From Bacteroidota bacterium (GTDB lineage: Bacteria; Bacteroidota; Bacteroidia; Chitinophagales; Chitinophagaceae), in assembly GCA_016866355.1 (NCBI GenBank), contig VGMN01000002.1:148086-212085 (forward strand): 64,000 bases of DNA, given 5' to 3'. Below are positions 21,101 to 30,005 of this stretch, piece by piece; the stretch's first letter is position 1, and every line of letters begins with the position of its first letter. Position numbers and translations under genes: made by a program. Under the pieces are notes generated by a model. That model searched no databases. It was not told the DNA's origin and saw only the letters and a program-made list of their open reading frames with translations.

Positions 21101-22061
21101 TTTTCTCTAGGATTTGATGGGCAACATCCATGGCGAGCATTCCATCAGTTTCAGATACCAGGGTTCTAGAATTTTGCAAAATGGCATCTCTGAATGAACG
21201 TAGTTCTGATTGAATCGCATTGACAGCAGGAGTGGTTGGGCTTGCTATTGCAATAGTCTTTACTCCTGCATGTGTTTCTATATCAAACGTAAAAGTGTTC
21301 TCTTCTTCTTGTTCGCCCTTAAGCTTAATAACTTCTGTTTTTTTATCCAAGAAGTCAATTCCGATGTATGCATCTTTTTGAAATAAGCGGATTTTACGCA
21401 TTTTTTTCATAGAGATACGGCTACTTGTAAGATTAGCCACACAGCCATTGTGAAATTCTATTCGTACGTTGGCTATATCAGGGGTATCTGTTAAAACGGC
21501 AACACCGCTTGCTGAAATATGCTTGATATCACTCTTTACAATACTTAGAATAATATCAATATCATGTATCATCAGATCTAATATTACACTGACCTCAGTA
21601 CCTCTGGGGTTAAATTGAGCCAGGCGATGTACTTCAATAAATAGCGGTTGCAGCGATAGATCTTTAATGGCAAGAAAGGCTGGATTAAATCGTTCCACAT
21701 GCCCCACTTGTAATTTTACACCAGACTCTCTGGTTAGCGAAACAATTTTTCTGGCCTCCTCCAATGAGGCTGCTAATGGTTTTTCTACAAATACATGCTT
21801 CCCTTTTCGGATTGCCTTTTCACACCACTCTAAATGATGGTTAGTTGGGGCTGTGATATCAATAGCTTCACAGGCATCAATTAATTCCTCTCCTGTTTCA
21901 AAAGAGGGGATCGAAAGCTCTTGGGCAACAGCAGTAGCGGTTGCTGGATTGGGGTCATAAAAGCCCACCAATTCAACCTGTTCAATTTGTTTCCAGTTTG
22001 TAAGGTGAATTTTGCCAAGATAACCTGCACCAATAAGCCCAACCTTGAGATTTGTTCCCAT
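21075..22061 (-). CDS. Gfo/Idh/MocA family oxidoreductase
   Basis: A 328-residue NAD(P)-dependent sugar-type dehydrogenase. The Rossmann domain opens with GLIGAGYLGKIHLTNW, the conserved EKPLA motif follows near residue 95, and the C-terminal alpha/beta domain holds the substrate site (DLMIHDIDIILSIV, with the conserved D-H pair). Substrate not recognisable; such genes often act in nucleotide-sugar or lipid A sugar synthesis. Its ATG lies about 8 nt past a strong hairpin that terminates tRNA-Asp. Confidence 0.85.
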   Translation of the reverse strand: MGTNLKVGLIGAGYLGKIHLTNWKQIEQVELVGFYDPNPATATAVAQELSIPSFETGEELIDACEAIDITAPTNHHLEWCEKAIRKGKHVFVEKPLAASLEEARKIVSLTRESGVKLQVGHVERFNPAFLAIKDLSLQPLFIEVHRLAQFNPRGTEVSVILDLMIHDIDIILSIVKSDIKHISASGVAVLTDTPDIANVRIEFHNGCVANLTSSRISMKKMRKIRLFQKDAYIGIDFLDKKTEVIKLKGEQEEENTFTFDIETHAGVKTIAIASPTTPAVNAIQSELRSFRDAILQNSRTLVSETDGMLAMDVAHQILEKINQQLVGR

Positions 22062-22069
22062 GTTTTAAA

Positions 22070-22100
22070 ATAAAAACCCCGGTATTTTGCTACCGGGGTT
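22070..22100 (-). terminator. Terminator of tRNA-Asp
   Basis: A perfect 10-bp stem, AACCCCGGTA/TACCGGGGTT, with a 6-nt loop and a U run on the minus strand. It lies directly before the Gfo/Idh start codon, so it either ends tRNA-Asp or acts as a leaky attenuator. Confidence 0.85.
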
Positions 22101-22112
22101 GTCCAGTTTTTG

Positions 22113-22186
22113 CGGACCGGACGGGACTCGAACCCGCGACCTCCGCCGTGACAGGGCGGCATTCTAACCAACTGAACTACCGATCC
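22113..22186 (-). tRNA. tRNA-Asp (GUC)
   Basis: A 74-nt tRNA: acceptor GGATCGG/CCGGTCC, anticodon stem CCGCC/GGCGG with loop CTGTCAC (GTC), T-loop TTCGAGT, discriminator G followed by CAA. Confidence 0.97.
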
Positions 22187-22206
22187 GATTCCCAATTTTG
22201 GGAGGG

Positions 22207-22238
22207 CAAAGATAGCGTTGGACATTTTCTGTTCCAAA
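22207..22238 (-). promoter_or_regulatory. tRNA-Asp promoter
   Basis: On the minus strand TTTG (22235-22238), a 20-nt spacer, then TATCTTTG (22207-22214): a full -33/-7 pair about 20 nt upstream of the tRNA. Confidence 0.78.
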
Positions 22239-22330
22239 TCATTTTTGGCCCTAAATGGCCAGAACCATGGTGATTCCAAAAGACGTCAATTCCCGCAATA
22301 TCTGTAATTTCGACCCTCACTTCCACGGAT

Positions 22331-23299
22331 ATGCCAGCTAATAAAAACAGACAATTTATTGACTTTGAGCAACCCCTCAAGGAGCTCATTGAAGAGATCA
22401 CAGAGTTGGAGCAAAAATCTGCAAAAGGTAAAGTTGACTACACTGAAGTGATAGAAAAACTTAAGCAGCAGGTTCTAGAAAAGCGTAGTGAGTTAACCAA
22501 GAATTTAACTAGTTGGCAGCGTGTTCAATTGAGCAGACATCCTGATAGGCCTTATACGCTCAAGTATATTGAAAAGATGACCACCAATTTTATTGAAATG
22601 TATGGTGATCGCAATGTAAAAGATGATAAAGCTATGGTGGGTGGTTTTGCCTCTTTAGATGGTGAAACCGTAATGTTTATAGGTCAGCAAAAAGGGATCA
22701 ATACTAAAACCAGACAGCTTCGCAATTTTGGGATGGCAAATCCGGAGGGATATAGGAAGGCGTTGCGTTTAATGAGATTGGCTGAAAAGTTTAATAAGCC
22801 CATTGTTACATTGATAGACACGCCCGGCGCATTTCCTGGTTTGGAAGCTGAAGAAAGAGGGCAGGGAGAGGCAATTGCGCGTAATATTTACGAAATGATT
22901 CGTCTCAAAGTTCCAGTGATCTGTGTAATAATCGGGGAGGGAGCAAGTGGGGGAGCCCTAGGTATTGGCGTAGGGGATCGTGTTTATATGATGGAAAATA
23001 CTTGGTACACGGTTATCAGTCCTGAAAGTTGTTCTTCTATTTTATGGAGAAGTTGGGATAAAAAAGAAATTGCTGCAGAACAACTTCGATTAACAGCGGA
23101 CCGGATGCTTGAGTTTGGATTAATTGATGGTATCATTCCAGAACCAGCTGGAGGGGCACATTGGGATTACAATCAAGCTGCCCAGCAACTTAAAGATTTT
23201 TTGGTTCCTATTATTCGATCCTTACGTGAGATACCCGTAGAAAAAAGGGTACAAGATCGAATAGAAAAATTTGGACGAATGGGATTTTGGGAAGAATGA
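22331..23299 (+). CDS. accA: Acetyl-CoA carboxylase carboxyltransferase subunit alpha
   Basis: A 322-residue AccA. It has the N-terminal helical part ([18 protein letters not shown]), the RPYTLKYIE segment and the crotonase-fold core with [19 protein letters not shown] and [15 protein letters not shown]. With AccD it transfers the carboxyl group from biotin to acetyl-CoA for fatty-acid synthesis. accB and accC are at 34156-36005; accD is not in the window. Its TGA overlaps the dapA ATG. Confidence 0.96.
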   Translation: MPANKNRQFIDFEQPLKELIEEITELEQKSAKGKVDYTEVIEKLKQQVLEKRSELTKNLTSWQRVQLSRHPDRPYTLKYIEKMTTNFIEMYGDRNVKDDKAMVGGFASLDGETVMFIGQQKGINTKTRQLRNFGMANPEGYRKALRLMRLAEKFNKPIVTLIDTPGAFPGLEAEERGQGEAIARNIYEMIRLKVPVICVIIGEGASGGALGIGVGDRVYMMENTWYTVISPESCSSILWRSWDKKEIAAEQLRLTADRMLEFGLIDGIIPEPAGGAHWDYNQAAQQLKDFLVPIIRSLREIPVEKRVQDRIEKFGRMGFWEE

Positions 23300-24222
23300 T
23301 TATTGCATTATTACCCGTATCAAAAGTGAATCTTCAACATACTTTTAGTGGAACTGGGATTGCTATTGTAACTCCATTTACAGAGGAGGGGGCTATCGAT
23401 TGGGAAGATTTTCAGCGTTGTCTTGATTTCTGGATGAAAGGTGGGGTAGAGTACCTGGTTGTATTGGGTACTACAGGTGAAAGTGCCACTATACACGGAG
23501 ATGAGAAGCAAGCTATTTTCACTTTTGTGCAGGAGTATACGGCAGGACGTATTCCACTGGTTGCTGGAATTGGTGGTAATGATACGCAAGAAGTGATTCA
23601 TGCATTTACGCATTTTGATTTGACGGGTTACGCAGCGATTTTATCTGTAAGTCCTTACTATAATAAGCCCAATCAGGAAGGGATTTTCCAGCATTATAAA
23701 CTTATCGACCAACATACTCCCCTCCCTGTTATTATTTACAATGTTCCTGGAAGAACGGGGCAGTCTATGACTGCAGCAACTCAGCTGCGTATTGCAAAGG
23801 AATGCAAGTCGGTATTTGCAACCAAGGAGGCTAGCGGAAACATGGACCTGATCATGCAACTCTTGAGAGATAAGCCTGCCGATTTTATGGTAATCAGCGG
23901 AGATGATCCCATTACTTTACCCTTGATTGCAACGGGTGCCAGTGGCGTTATTTCTGTTGTGGCTAACGCTTTTCCGAGCGAATTTTCAACGATGGTTCGG
24001 TATTGTTTAGCGGGAGATTTTGAAAAAGCACGTCCGCTCCACCATAAATATCTAGACATGATTGCAGCCTTGTTTGCAGAGGGTAGTCCTGCAGGAATAA
24101 AAGCTGTGATGTCAACAATGGGACTTTGCAAAAACACTTTCCGGTTACCTGTTTGGCCGGTAAGTCAAACGCACCATGAAAAAATAAAGGCCTTACTAAA
24201 CCAGATAGGTTACTCCTTGTAA
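23296..24222 (+). CDS. dapA: 4-hydroxy-tetrahydrodipicolinate synthase
   Basis: A 308-residue TIM-barrel DapA, condensing pyruvate with aspartate semialdehyde in lysine/diaminopimelate synthesis. The active-site features are present: GTTGES, the Tyr in YNVPGRTG and the Schiff-base Lys in ATKEASG. ATG 23296 overlaps the accA stop (ATGA), giving a short extra N-terminal tail before [13 protein letters not shown]. The 3' end overlaps the convergent rnz by 27 nt. Confidence 0.94.
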   Translation: MIIALLPVSKVNLQHTFSGTGIAIVTPFTEEGAIDWEDFQRCLDFWMKGGVEYLVVLGTTGESATIHGDEKQAIFTFVQEYTAGRIPLVAGIGGNDTQEVIHAFTHFDLTGYAAILSVSPYYNKPNQEGIFQHYKLIDQHTPLPVIIYNVPGRTGQSMTAATQLRIAKECKSVFATKEASGNMDLIMQLLRDKPADFMVISGDDPITLPLIATGASGVISVVANAFPSEFSTMVRYCLAGDFEKARPLHHKYLDMIAALFAEGSPAGIKAVMSTMGLCKNTFRLPVWPVSQTHHEKIKALLNQIGYSL

Positions 24223-24987
24223 GGCATTTTCGCTTGCTGGAAAAATTGTCCTCGCTTCCTCCTCAAATTCATGGATGCTTTCGTATTGGCTACTAAAATG
24301 TCCTAGTAACAGTCTTTTTACGCTTGCCTTCTTGGCAAAGTTTGCGGCTTGTTTGGCTGTTGCATGGAAACGGAGTGCTGCCTTTTCATGTTGGTCATCT
24401 AAATAAGTAGACTCATGATATAAAAGGTTAGCCTCCGCTACATAGGGTAATAGCTGTTCGTTGTAACGTGTATCTGCGCAGTACGCATAAGAGCGAGGGG
24501 CACTATGTTGCGTTGTCAATTTTCGAGGTAGTGCTTTTTCTTGGAATAAAAACCCGAAGCACTCAATGCGATGGTCTGTTGGAAAACAAGAGATTTTTAT
24601 TTCCTCATTGTCTACCAATAGACCTGGGGTGTCAATAGTGTGAATTTGTAGTTCAAAAGGTAATCGTGTAGACGCCACGTTCAGTTGCAGCTCAATGATT
24701 TTTTTTAATGGCGAAGGTCCATAGACATGCAAATCTTGTTGTCTATTGAGCAGACCAAAGCTGTTGATGAGTCCTATAAGGCCAAAGTAGTGATCGCCAT
24801 GTAAATGGGAGATAAAAATGTGTGAAATACGACTGTACCTAATTTTATATTTCATGAGCTGCATCTGTGTACCCTCTCCGCAGTCAATTAAAAATTTATC
24901 TCCATTAAACGAAACCAGTTGGCTGGTGGGGAACCGTTCGTAGGCGGGCACTGCTGAATTATTTCCAAGAATAGTAACAGAAAACAT
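24196..24987 (-). CDS. rnz: Ribonuclease Z, shortened form
   Basis: A 263-residue metallo-beta-lactamase-fold tRNA 3' endonuclease. Metal ligands are visible in SHLHGDH, HRIECFGF, CADT and GHFSSQYE. The family is normally about 300-310 residues. Here the chain runs from EKALPRKL straight into APRSYAYCADT, whereas relatives carry some 40 residues in between, the exosite arm with the PxGPxxGxL-like motif that grips the tRNA elbow. Reading frame and catalytic residues are intact, so this looks like an in-frame loss, not a frameshift. Confidence 0.87.
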   Translation of the reverse strand: MFSVTILGNNSAVPAYERFPTSQLVSFNGDKFLIDCGEGTQMQLMKYKIRYSRISHIFISHLHGDHYFGLIGLINSFGLLNRQQDLHVYGPSPLKKIIELQLNVASTRLPFELQIHTIDTPGLLVDNEEIKISCFPTDHRIECFGFLFQEKALPRKLTTQHSAPRSYAYCADTRYNEQLLPYVAEANLLYHESTYLDDQHEKAALRFHATAKQAANFAKKASVKRLLLGHFSSQYESIHEFEEEARTIFPASENALQGVTYLV

Positions 24988-25006
24988 AAGTTCAGAATTT
25001 TTGCGG

Positions 25007-25405
25007 TTAAGCTTCCGAATCGTTCAACAATTCCCGCTCGATCTCTTCCATTTGCAATATATCCCAAGCTTCACTTTCCGTGGGGGTGATATTCATCATT
25101 TCGTATAAACCAGCTTTTACAAGCGCATCTATTACAGGGGGCTGCATTTCGCAAAAAACAAATGAATGCTGCTGGGCATAAAACTCTTTTTGAATGGCTA
25201 CCAGGGATTGAGGTACATCTTTTTCAATTTCTTCAACAGCAGACATGACTACAACCAGGTGGGTAAAGGCCTCATCAGTTGAACTGTCAGCTTCATGCCC
25301 TTTTTTGAGAATTTCCAAGAATTCGGCTGCCAACCTAGCAGTTAAATTAGGTTCAAGTATGCTTACAACTTTAAATAGTTCTTTGGTATCAATTTTGATT
25401 CTCAT
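25007..25405 (-). CDS. STAS-like domain protein
   Basis: A 132-residue protein lying 19 nt ahead of rnz on the same strand. The middle part (FTHLVVVMSAVEEIEKDVPQSL, HSFVFCEMQPPVIDALVKAGL) follows the beta-alpha pattern of anti-sigma-factor antagonist (STAS) domains, and the C-terminal tail is acidic. No phosphorylatable Ser in the canonical SpoIIAA context is evident. A regulatory partner role is possible; function unknown. Confidence 0.6.
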   Translation of the reverse strand: MRIKIDTKELFKVVSILEPNLTARLAAEFLEILKKGHEADSSTDEAFTHLVVVMSAVEEIEKDVPQSLVAIQKEFYAQQHSFVFCEMQPPVIDALVKAGLYEMMNITPTESEAWDILQMEEIERELLNDSEA

Positions 25406-25508
25406 AGACTTGTAACCGGGAGTGGTTTATTAACAGGGGTTTATAACTGCCTGATTACCCTTCCCGAAATTATTCGTTAATATTGTAACAACAGTAATAT
25501 TCTGTAAA

Positions 25509-28043
25509 ATGGATAATAATTTTTCGTCTCAGGTCAAGGAAATCATCTCCTTTAGTAGGGAGGAAGCACTGCGTTTGGGTAATGATTTCATAGGCACTGA
25601 GCACTTACTCTTAGGAATGATTCGTGAAGGAGAAAACACAGCCGTGAAAATCCTCAAGAGCTTCAATGTGGATCTTTATGAACTCCGAAAGGAAATTGAA
25701 CTAGCTGTAAAAGATAAGACGGGAAAAAATGTAGCCAACATAAATTCATTGCCATTAACCAAGCAAGCGGAAAAAGTGATACGTGTCACGGTACTTGAGG
25801 CAAAAGCATTGAAGAGCAATACTGTTGAAACGGAACACTTAATACTTTCAATTTTAAAAAATAAAGAAAATATAGCTACACAGATACTGAATCAGTTTGA
25901 TGTGGACTATGACCTATTTCGTCAAGAGTTGGGAATTGTAAAATCAAATGAACCACGTGCAGAATTTCCTGAGGAAAACGAGGAGGAGTTCGAAGAAGAG
26001 AAAAAAGCGGGTTCCTTGAAAGCTGCACCTAAATCAACAGCTACGGCCAAAAGTAAAACCCCGGTATTAGATAATTTTGGTCGTGATATTACTCGGATGG
26101 CGGAAATGGGAACATTGGATCCTATTGTGGGAAGAGAAAAGGAAATAGAAAGAGTATCACAGATATTATCTCGTCGAAAGAAAAATAATCCCATTCTGAT
26201 TGGTGAGCCCGGTGTAGGTAAAACTGCAATAGTAGAGGGGTTAGCACTTCGAATTGTACAACGTAAAGTATCTCGTGTACTTTTTGACAAGCGTGTGATA
26301 TCGCTTGATTTAGCTGCATTAGTGGCTGGAACAAAATATCGTGGGCAATTTGAGGAGCGGATGAAGGCTATCATGAATGAGTTAGAAAAAAATCGAGATG
26401 TTATTCTTTTCATTGATGAATTACATACTATTGTTGGGGCTGGGGGAGCCAGTGGATCGCTTGATGCCAGCAATATTTTCAAACCTGCGTTGGCCAGGGG
26501 CGAACTCCAATGCATTGGTGCTTCCACCTTAGATGAGTACCGCATGCATATCGAAAAAGATGGAGCCCTGGATCGTCGATTTCAGAAAGTGATTATCGAT
26601 CCACCCAGTGTAGACGATACTATTCAGATTTTGAATAATATCAAGAGTAAGTACGAAGATTATCACAATGTAAATTATGATCAGCAAGCTATTGATGCTT
26701 GTGTAAAGCTCAGTGATCGGTACATTACTGATCGTTTATTGCCTGATAAAGCAATTGATGTGTTAGATGAAGTGGGTGCCAGGGTGCATTTAAAAAACAT
26801 CAATGTACCTCCTTCTATTACTGAATTGGAACAGAAAATTGAGGAAGTAAAAGTTGAAAAGAATAAGGTAGTTAAGAGTCAGAAATTTGAAGAAGCAGCT
26901 TCGCTTCGTGATACGGAGAAAAGACTCCAGGAGGAATTAGAACGTGCAAAAGGTGAGTGGGAGGAAGAAAGTAAGCATCGAAAGTTTCCAATCGGGGAGG
27001 AAGACATTGCCGAAGTGATCAGTATGATGACAGGTATTCCTGTTAAGCGAATGGTACAAGCGGAGACAGAAAAGTTGCGTCGGATGACAGATGATATGCG
27101 GGGAATGGTTATTGGTCAGGACGAAGCCATACAGAAAGTTGTAAAGGCTATTCAACGTAACCGGGTGGGACTGAAAGACCCTAAAAAGCCCATTGGGACT
27201 TTTATCTTCTTGGGCCCAACCGGAGTTGGAAAAACTGAGCTGGCCAGGGCTCTTGCGCGTCATCTATTTGATTCAGAAGATTCGCTGATTCGAATCGACA
27301 TGAGTGAGTATATGGAAAAGTTTACTGTCAGTCGATTGATTGGTGCCCCTCCAGGTTACGTTGGCTACGAGGAAGGTGGACAGTTGACAGAGCGGGTTAG
27401 ACGTAAGCCTTATAGTGTTATTTTATTGGATGAAATTGAAAAAGCTCATCCGGATATCTATAACATCTTATTGCAAGTGTTGGATGATGGACTTTTAACA
27501 GATGGGTTAGGAAGAAAAGTTGATTTCAAGAATACCTTGATTATCATGACTTCTAATATCGGGGTTAGACAATTGAAAGATTTTGGAACAGGAGTTGGAT
27601 TTACCACCAGTGCCAAAATGGAATCTGAAGATGAGGCAAACAAAGCCGTTATTGAAAAAGCACTAAAGAAAACTTTTTCGCCTGAATTCCTAAACCGTAT
27701 TGATGACGTAATTATTTTCAACAGTTTATCGCGAGAGAATATTTTCAATATCATTGATATCCTAATGAAGGGAGTCATGAAAAGGTTGACCAACCTTGGA
27801 TTTAGTTTAGAATTAACAGAAAAGGCTAAGAGTTTCTTAGCTGACAAAGGGTACGATGTCCAGTTTGGCGCAAGGCCTTTACATAGAGCTATTCAAAAGT
27901 ATCTGGAGGATCCACTAGCTGAAGAAATTCTTAATCTAAATGTTAAGGAGGGAGATGTGCTAATTGCCGATACGGATGAGGAGCAAACAAAATTATTTTT
28001 CACTTTCAAGGAAAGAGCATCCGCGCCCACGCAGGCGTCTTGA
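25509..28043 (+). CDS. clpC: ATP-dependent Clp protease ATPase subunit ClpC
   Basis: An 844-residue AAA+ unfoldase. It has two Clp-N repeats (residues about 1-145), AAA1 with Walker A GEPGVGKTA and Walker B VILFIDELHT, a UVR-like coiled insert (KFEEAASLRDTEKRLQEEL, about 450-470) typical of ClpC, and AAA2 with GPTGVGKTELA and VILLDEIEKAHPD. It feeds unfolded substrates to ClpP. The start MDNNFSSQVKEI is standard. cmk follows after 6 nt. Confidence 0.96.
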   Translation: MDNNFSSQVKEIISFSREEALRLGNDFIGTEHLLLGMIREGENTAVKILKSFNVDLYELRKEIELAVKDKTGKNVANINSLPLTKQAEKVIRVTVLEAKALKSNTVETEHLILSILKNKENIATQILNQFDVDYDLFRQELGIVKSNEPRAEFPEENEEEFEEEKKAGSLKAAPKSTATAKSKTPVLDNFGRDITRMAEMGTLDPIVGREKEIERVSQILSRRKKNNPILIGEPGVGKTAIVEGLALRIVQRKVSRVLFDKRVISLDLAALVAGTKYRGQFEERMKAIMNELEKNRDVILFIDELHTIVGAGGASGSLDASNIFKPALARGELQCIGASTLDEYRMHIEKDGALDRRFQKVIIDPPSVDDTIQILNNIKSKYEDYHNVNYDQQAIDACVKLSDRYITDRLLPDKAIDVLDEVGARVHLKNINVPPSITELEQKIEEVKVEKNKVVKSQKFEEAASLRDTEKRLQEELERAKGEWEEESKHRKFPIGEEDIAEVISMMTGIPVKRMVQAETEKLRRMTDDMRGMVIGQDEAIQKVVKAIQRNRVGLKDPKKPIGTFIFLGPTGVGKTELARALARHLFDSEDSLIRIDMSEYMEKFTVSRLIGAPPGYVGYEEGGQLTERVRRKPYSVILLDEIEKAHPDIYNILLQVLDDGLLTDGLGRKVDFKNTLIIMTSNIGVRQLKDFGTGVGFTTSAKMESEDEANKAVIEKALKKTFSPEFLNRIDDVIIFNSLSRENIFNIIDILMKGVMKRLTNLGFSLELTEKAKSFLADKGYDVQFGARPLHRAIQKYLEDPLAEEILNLNVKEGDVLIADTDEEQTKLFFTFKERASAPTQAS

Positions 28044-28049
28044 TTGCCA

Positions 28050-28742
28050 ATGCCTGATAAAAAAATTATTATTACCCTAGATGGGTGGTCCAGCTGTGGC
28101 AAGAGCACACTCGCAAGAGCCATGGCAAGTGCCTTGGGATATGTTTTTGTAGATAGTGGCGCCATGTATCGTGCCATCACCCTTTATTTTATTAGAAATC
28201 AGATTGATATTGCCGACCCTGTTGCTGTTGAAAAGGCATTAGCTTCCGTTCAACTTCAATTCGTTTTTAATCCAGCAAGAGGAGCTAGTGATATCTTATT
28301 GAACGGGGAGAATGTGGAAGCCCTTATCAGAGAAATGGCAGTAGCTTCTCGCGTAAGTGAGATAGCAACATTAGCCAGGGTACGTCAGTTTGCAGTACAA
28401 CAACAGCAGCGGTTAGGTAAAGAAAAGGGAATTGTGATGGATGGACGAGACATTGGAACAGTAGTATTCCCGCAGGCAGAGTTAAAAATATTTATGACGG
28501 CTGATAAAGACATCCGCGTACAACGACGGTTAAAGGAGTTACAGCAATCAGATCCTGCTATCACAGCAGCTATGGTTCGGGATAATCTTGAGCAACGTGA
28601 TTATATGGATGCCAACAGGGTGGAAAGTCCCTTGCGGCAAGCAGTAGATGCCAGAGTATTGGATAATTCAAACCTTAGCCCCGCACAACAATTTGAGTTA
28701 GCTATGGGATGGGCCAACGCAATAATTAATCAAGCGAACTAA
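28050..28742 (+). CDS. cmk: Cytidylate kinase
   Basis: A 230-residue CMP kinase: P-loop DGWSSCGKSTLAR, then VDSGAMYRAIT, the CMP-binding insert and the lid region MDGRDIGTVVFPQAELKIF. It phosphorylates CMP/dCMP. ATG 28050 is chosen over an in-frame TTG two codons upstream. Close spacing to clpC suggests shared transcription. Confidence 0.95.
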   Translation: MPDKKIIITLDGWSSCGKSTLARAMASALGYVFVDSGAMYRAITLYFIRNQIDIADPVAVEKALASVQLQFVFNPARGASDILLNGENVEALIREMAVASRVSEIATLARVRQFAVQQQQRLGKEKGIVMDGRDIGTVVFPQAELKIFMTADKDIRVQRRLKELQQSDPAITAAMVRDNLEQRDYMDANRVESPLRQAVDARVLDNSNLSPAQQFELAMGWANAIINQAN

Positions 28743-28747
28743 TTTAA

Positions 28748-29494
28748 TTACTTCTTCCTTTTTACATTAATTAGTTCTACTTCAAATAGTAGCGCTGAAC
28801 CACCTGGAATAGACATATAGTCATACTCACCGTATCCTAATTGATAAGGTATGTAGAATTTGTATTTAGCGCCAACTTTCATGAGTTGAAGTCCCTCGGT
28901 CCACCCCTTAATAACACCGTTGAGTGAAAAGGTAATTGGTTGACCTCGATCGTATGAATTGTCAAATCCCCTTCCGTCTATAAAGGTGCCTCTGTAATGA
29001 CATGTTACGGAGTCAATCGCTGTTGGACTTTCGCCATTTCCAGCATTTATAATTTCATATTGAAGACCACTCTCGGTGGTAATTACGCCGGTTCTTTTTT
29101 TATTCTCTGCTAAAAACTTCTCACCAGCGTCTTTATTTAGCTTTGATTTTTCACTTTGCAAACGAGTCATATAGGTGTTTAAAAGGGTGTTTGAAATTCC
29201 ATTATCCAATAGGGGTGTTTTCCCACTCAAAAAATCGTTGACTGCACTGCCAAGTAAATCACCATTTAGTTTTAATACGCCTTGTGATTGGTAATAGGAG
29301 GCAAGACTTACACCAAGCGCATAACTTACAGAGTCAATTTCATTTTTTAAGGTAAGTGCTTCAGGTTTTGTAGCTACTGGTTTACTTACTGCAGGGGGAT
29401 TCTTTTTAACAGGTACTGATGTTGTGGGTTTTTTGGTTTGTCCAAAAGAAGCTGCACAACTGAAAAAAAGAATTGAAAAGAGTAGTTTTTTCAT
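28748..29494 (-). CDS. Secreted FKBP-type peptidyl-prolyl isomerase
   Basis: A 248-residue FkpA/Mip-like protein. The N-terminus MKKLLFSILFFSCAASFG is a signal peptide. A helical dimerisation domain (SYALGVSLASYYQSQGV onward) leads to the FKBP domain (about 145-245) with the usual VTCHYRGTFIDGRGFDNSY, VIKGWTEGLQLMKVGAKYKF and PGGSALLFEVEL. It should assist folding in the periplasm. ATG 29494 is chosen because an upstream in-frame start would precede the signal peptide and overlap the promoter. Confidence 0.9.
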   Translation of the reverse strand: MKKLLFSILFFSCAASFGQTKKPTTSVPVKKNPPAVSKPVATKPEALTLKNEIDSVSYALGVSLASYYQSQGVLKLNGDLLGSAVNDFLSGKTPLLDNGISNTLLNTYMTRLQSEKSKLNKDAGEKFLAENKKRTGVITTESGLQYEIINAGNGESPTAIDSVTCHYRGTFIDGRGFDNSYDRGQPITFSLNGVIKGWTEGLQLMKVGAKYKFYIPYQLGYGEYDYMSIPGGSALLFEVELINVKRKK

Positions 29495-29512
29495 AGAAAA
29501 AAGATGTGTTTG

Positions 29513-29520
29513 CAAAGGTA
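29513..29520 (-). promoter_or_regulatory. -7 box of the FKBP gene
   Basis: TACCTTTG on the minus strand, 18 nt before the ATG, giving a very short leader. Confidence 0.72.
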
Positions 29521-29558
29521 AAGGCTCCGAATTGAATTATAGCCACTTTGAAAGCAAT

Positions 29559-29566
29559 TACCTTTG
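29559..29566 (+). promoter_or_regulatory. -7 box of the thioesterase gene
   Basis: TACCTTTG ends 4 nt before the ATG at 29571. The mRNA would be leaderless or nearly so. The divergent FKBP box is about 38 bp away. Confidence 0.68.
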
Positions 29567-29570
29567 CAAA

Positions 29571-30005
29571 ATGGAATATAATTTGCCACTTCAACTTCGG
29601 TGGGCTGATATCGACGCTAATTTTCATGTACGTCACTCTGTGTATTACGATTGGGCTGCCCTATGTCGTATTTCTTTTATGCATGAAAAAGGACTAACAG
29701 AGTCTGTTTATCATCAATTTAACATGGGCCCCATTCTTTTCCGAGAGGAATGTCGGTTTAGACGAGAGATCAGGATGGGGGATACTATCTCAATAGACTT
29801 ACTATTGTTGACAGCTCGCCGAGATTTTTCCAGGTGGACCATTCAGCATTCAATTTGGAAGTCAGCTGAAACTGAGGCGGCTCGTTTGACGGTAGAAGGT
29901 GCTTTTATTGATCTTCAGCTCAGAAAACTTGCCATTCCCCCTGCTTTAGCACAAGCTGTTTTTGAATTAATGCCTCGTGCTACTACTTTTCAATGGGCTG
30001 ACTAG
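29571..30005 (+). CDS. Acyl-CoA thioesterase, 4HBT hot-dog fold
   Basis: A 144-residue single hot-dog-domain protein of the YbgC/4-hydroxybenzoyl-CoA thioesterase type: RWADIDANFHVRHSVYYDW holds the usual Asp-x-x-x-H region near the start and the long helix follows. ATG 29571 is chosen because the open frame upstream would cross the divergent promoter and code for an unrelated stretch. Substrate unknown. The stop overlaps the stop of the convergent exonuclease gene by 4 nt. Confidence 0.82.
   Translation: MEYNLPLQLRWADIDANFHVRHSVYYDWAALCRISFMHEKGLTESVYHQFNMGPILFREECRFRREIRMGDTISIDLLLLTARRDFSRWTIQHSIWKSAETEAARLTVEGAFIDLQLRKLAIPPALAQAVFELMPRATTFQWAD

Noticed and set aside
22052..22401. Frames across tRNA-Asp and the accA 5' end
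   Set aside because: They read through tRNA, terminator and promoter sequences and match no family.
25922..26545. 207-residue minus-strand frame inside clpC
   Set aside because: It is a shadow of the strongly conserved clpC reading frame and has no recognisable domain.
29424..29570. N-terminal extension of the thioesterase to 29424
   Set aside because: The extension runs through two promoter boxes and the FKBP signal peptide region and matches no family segment.
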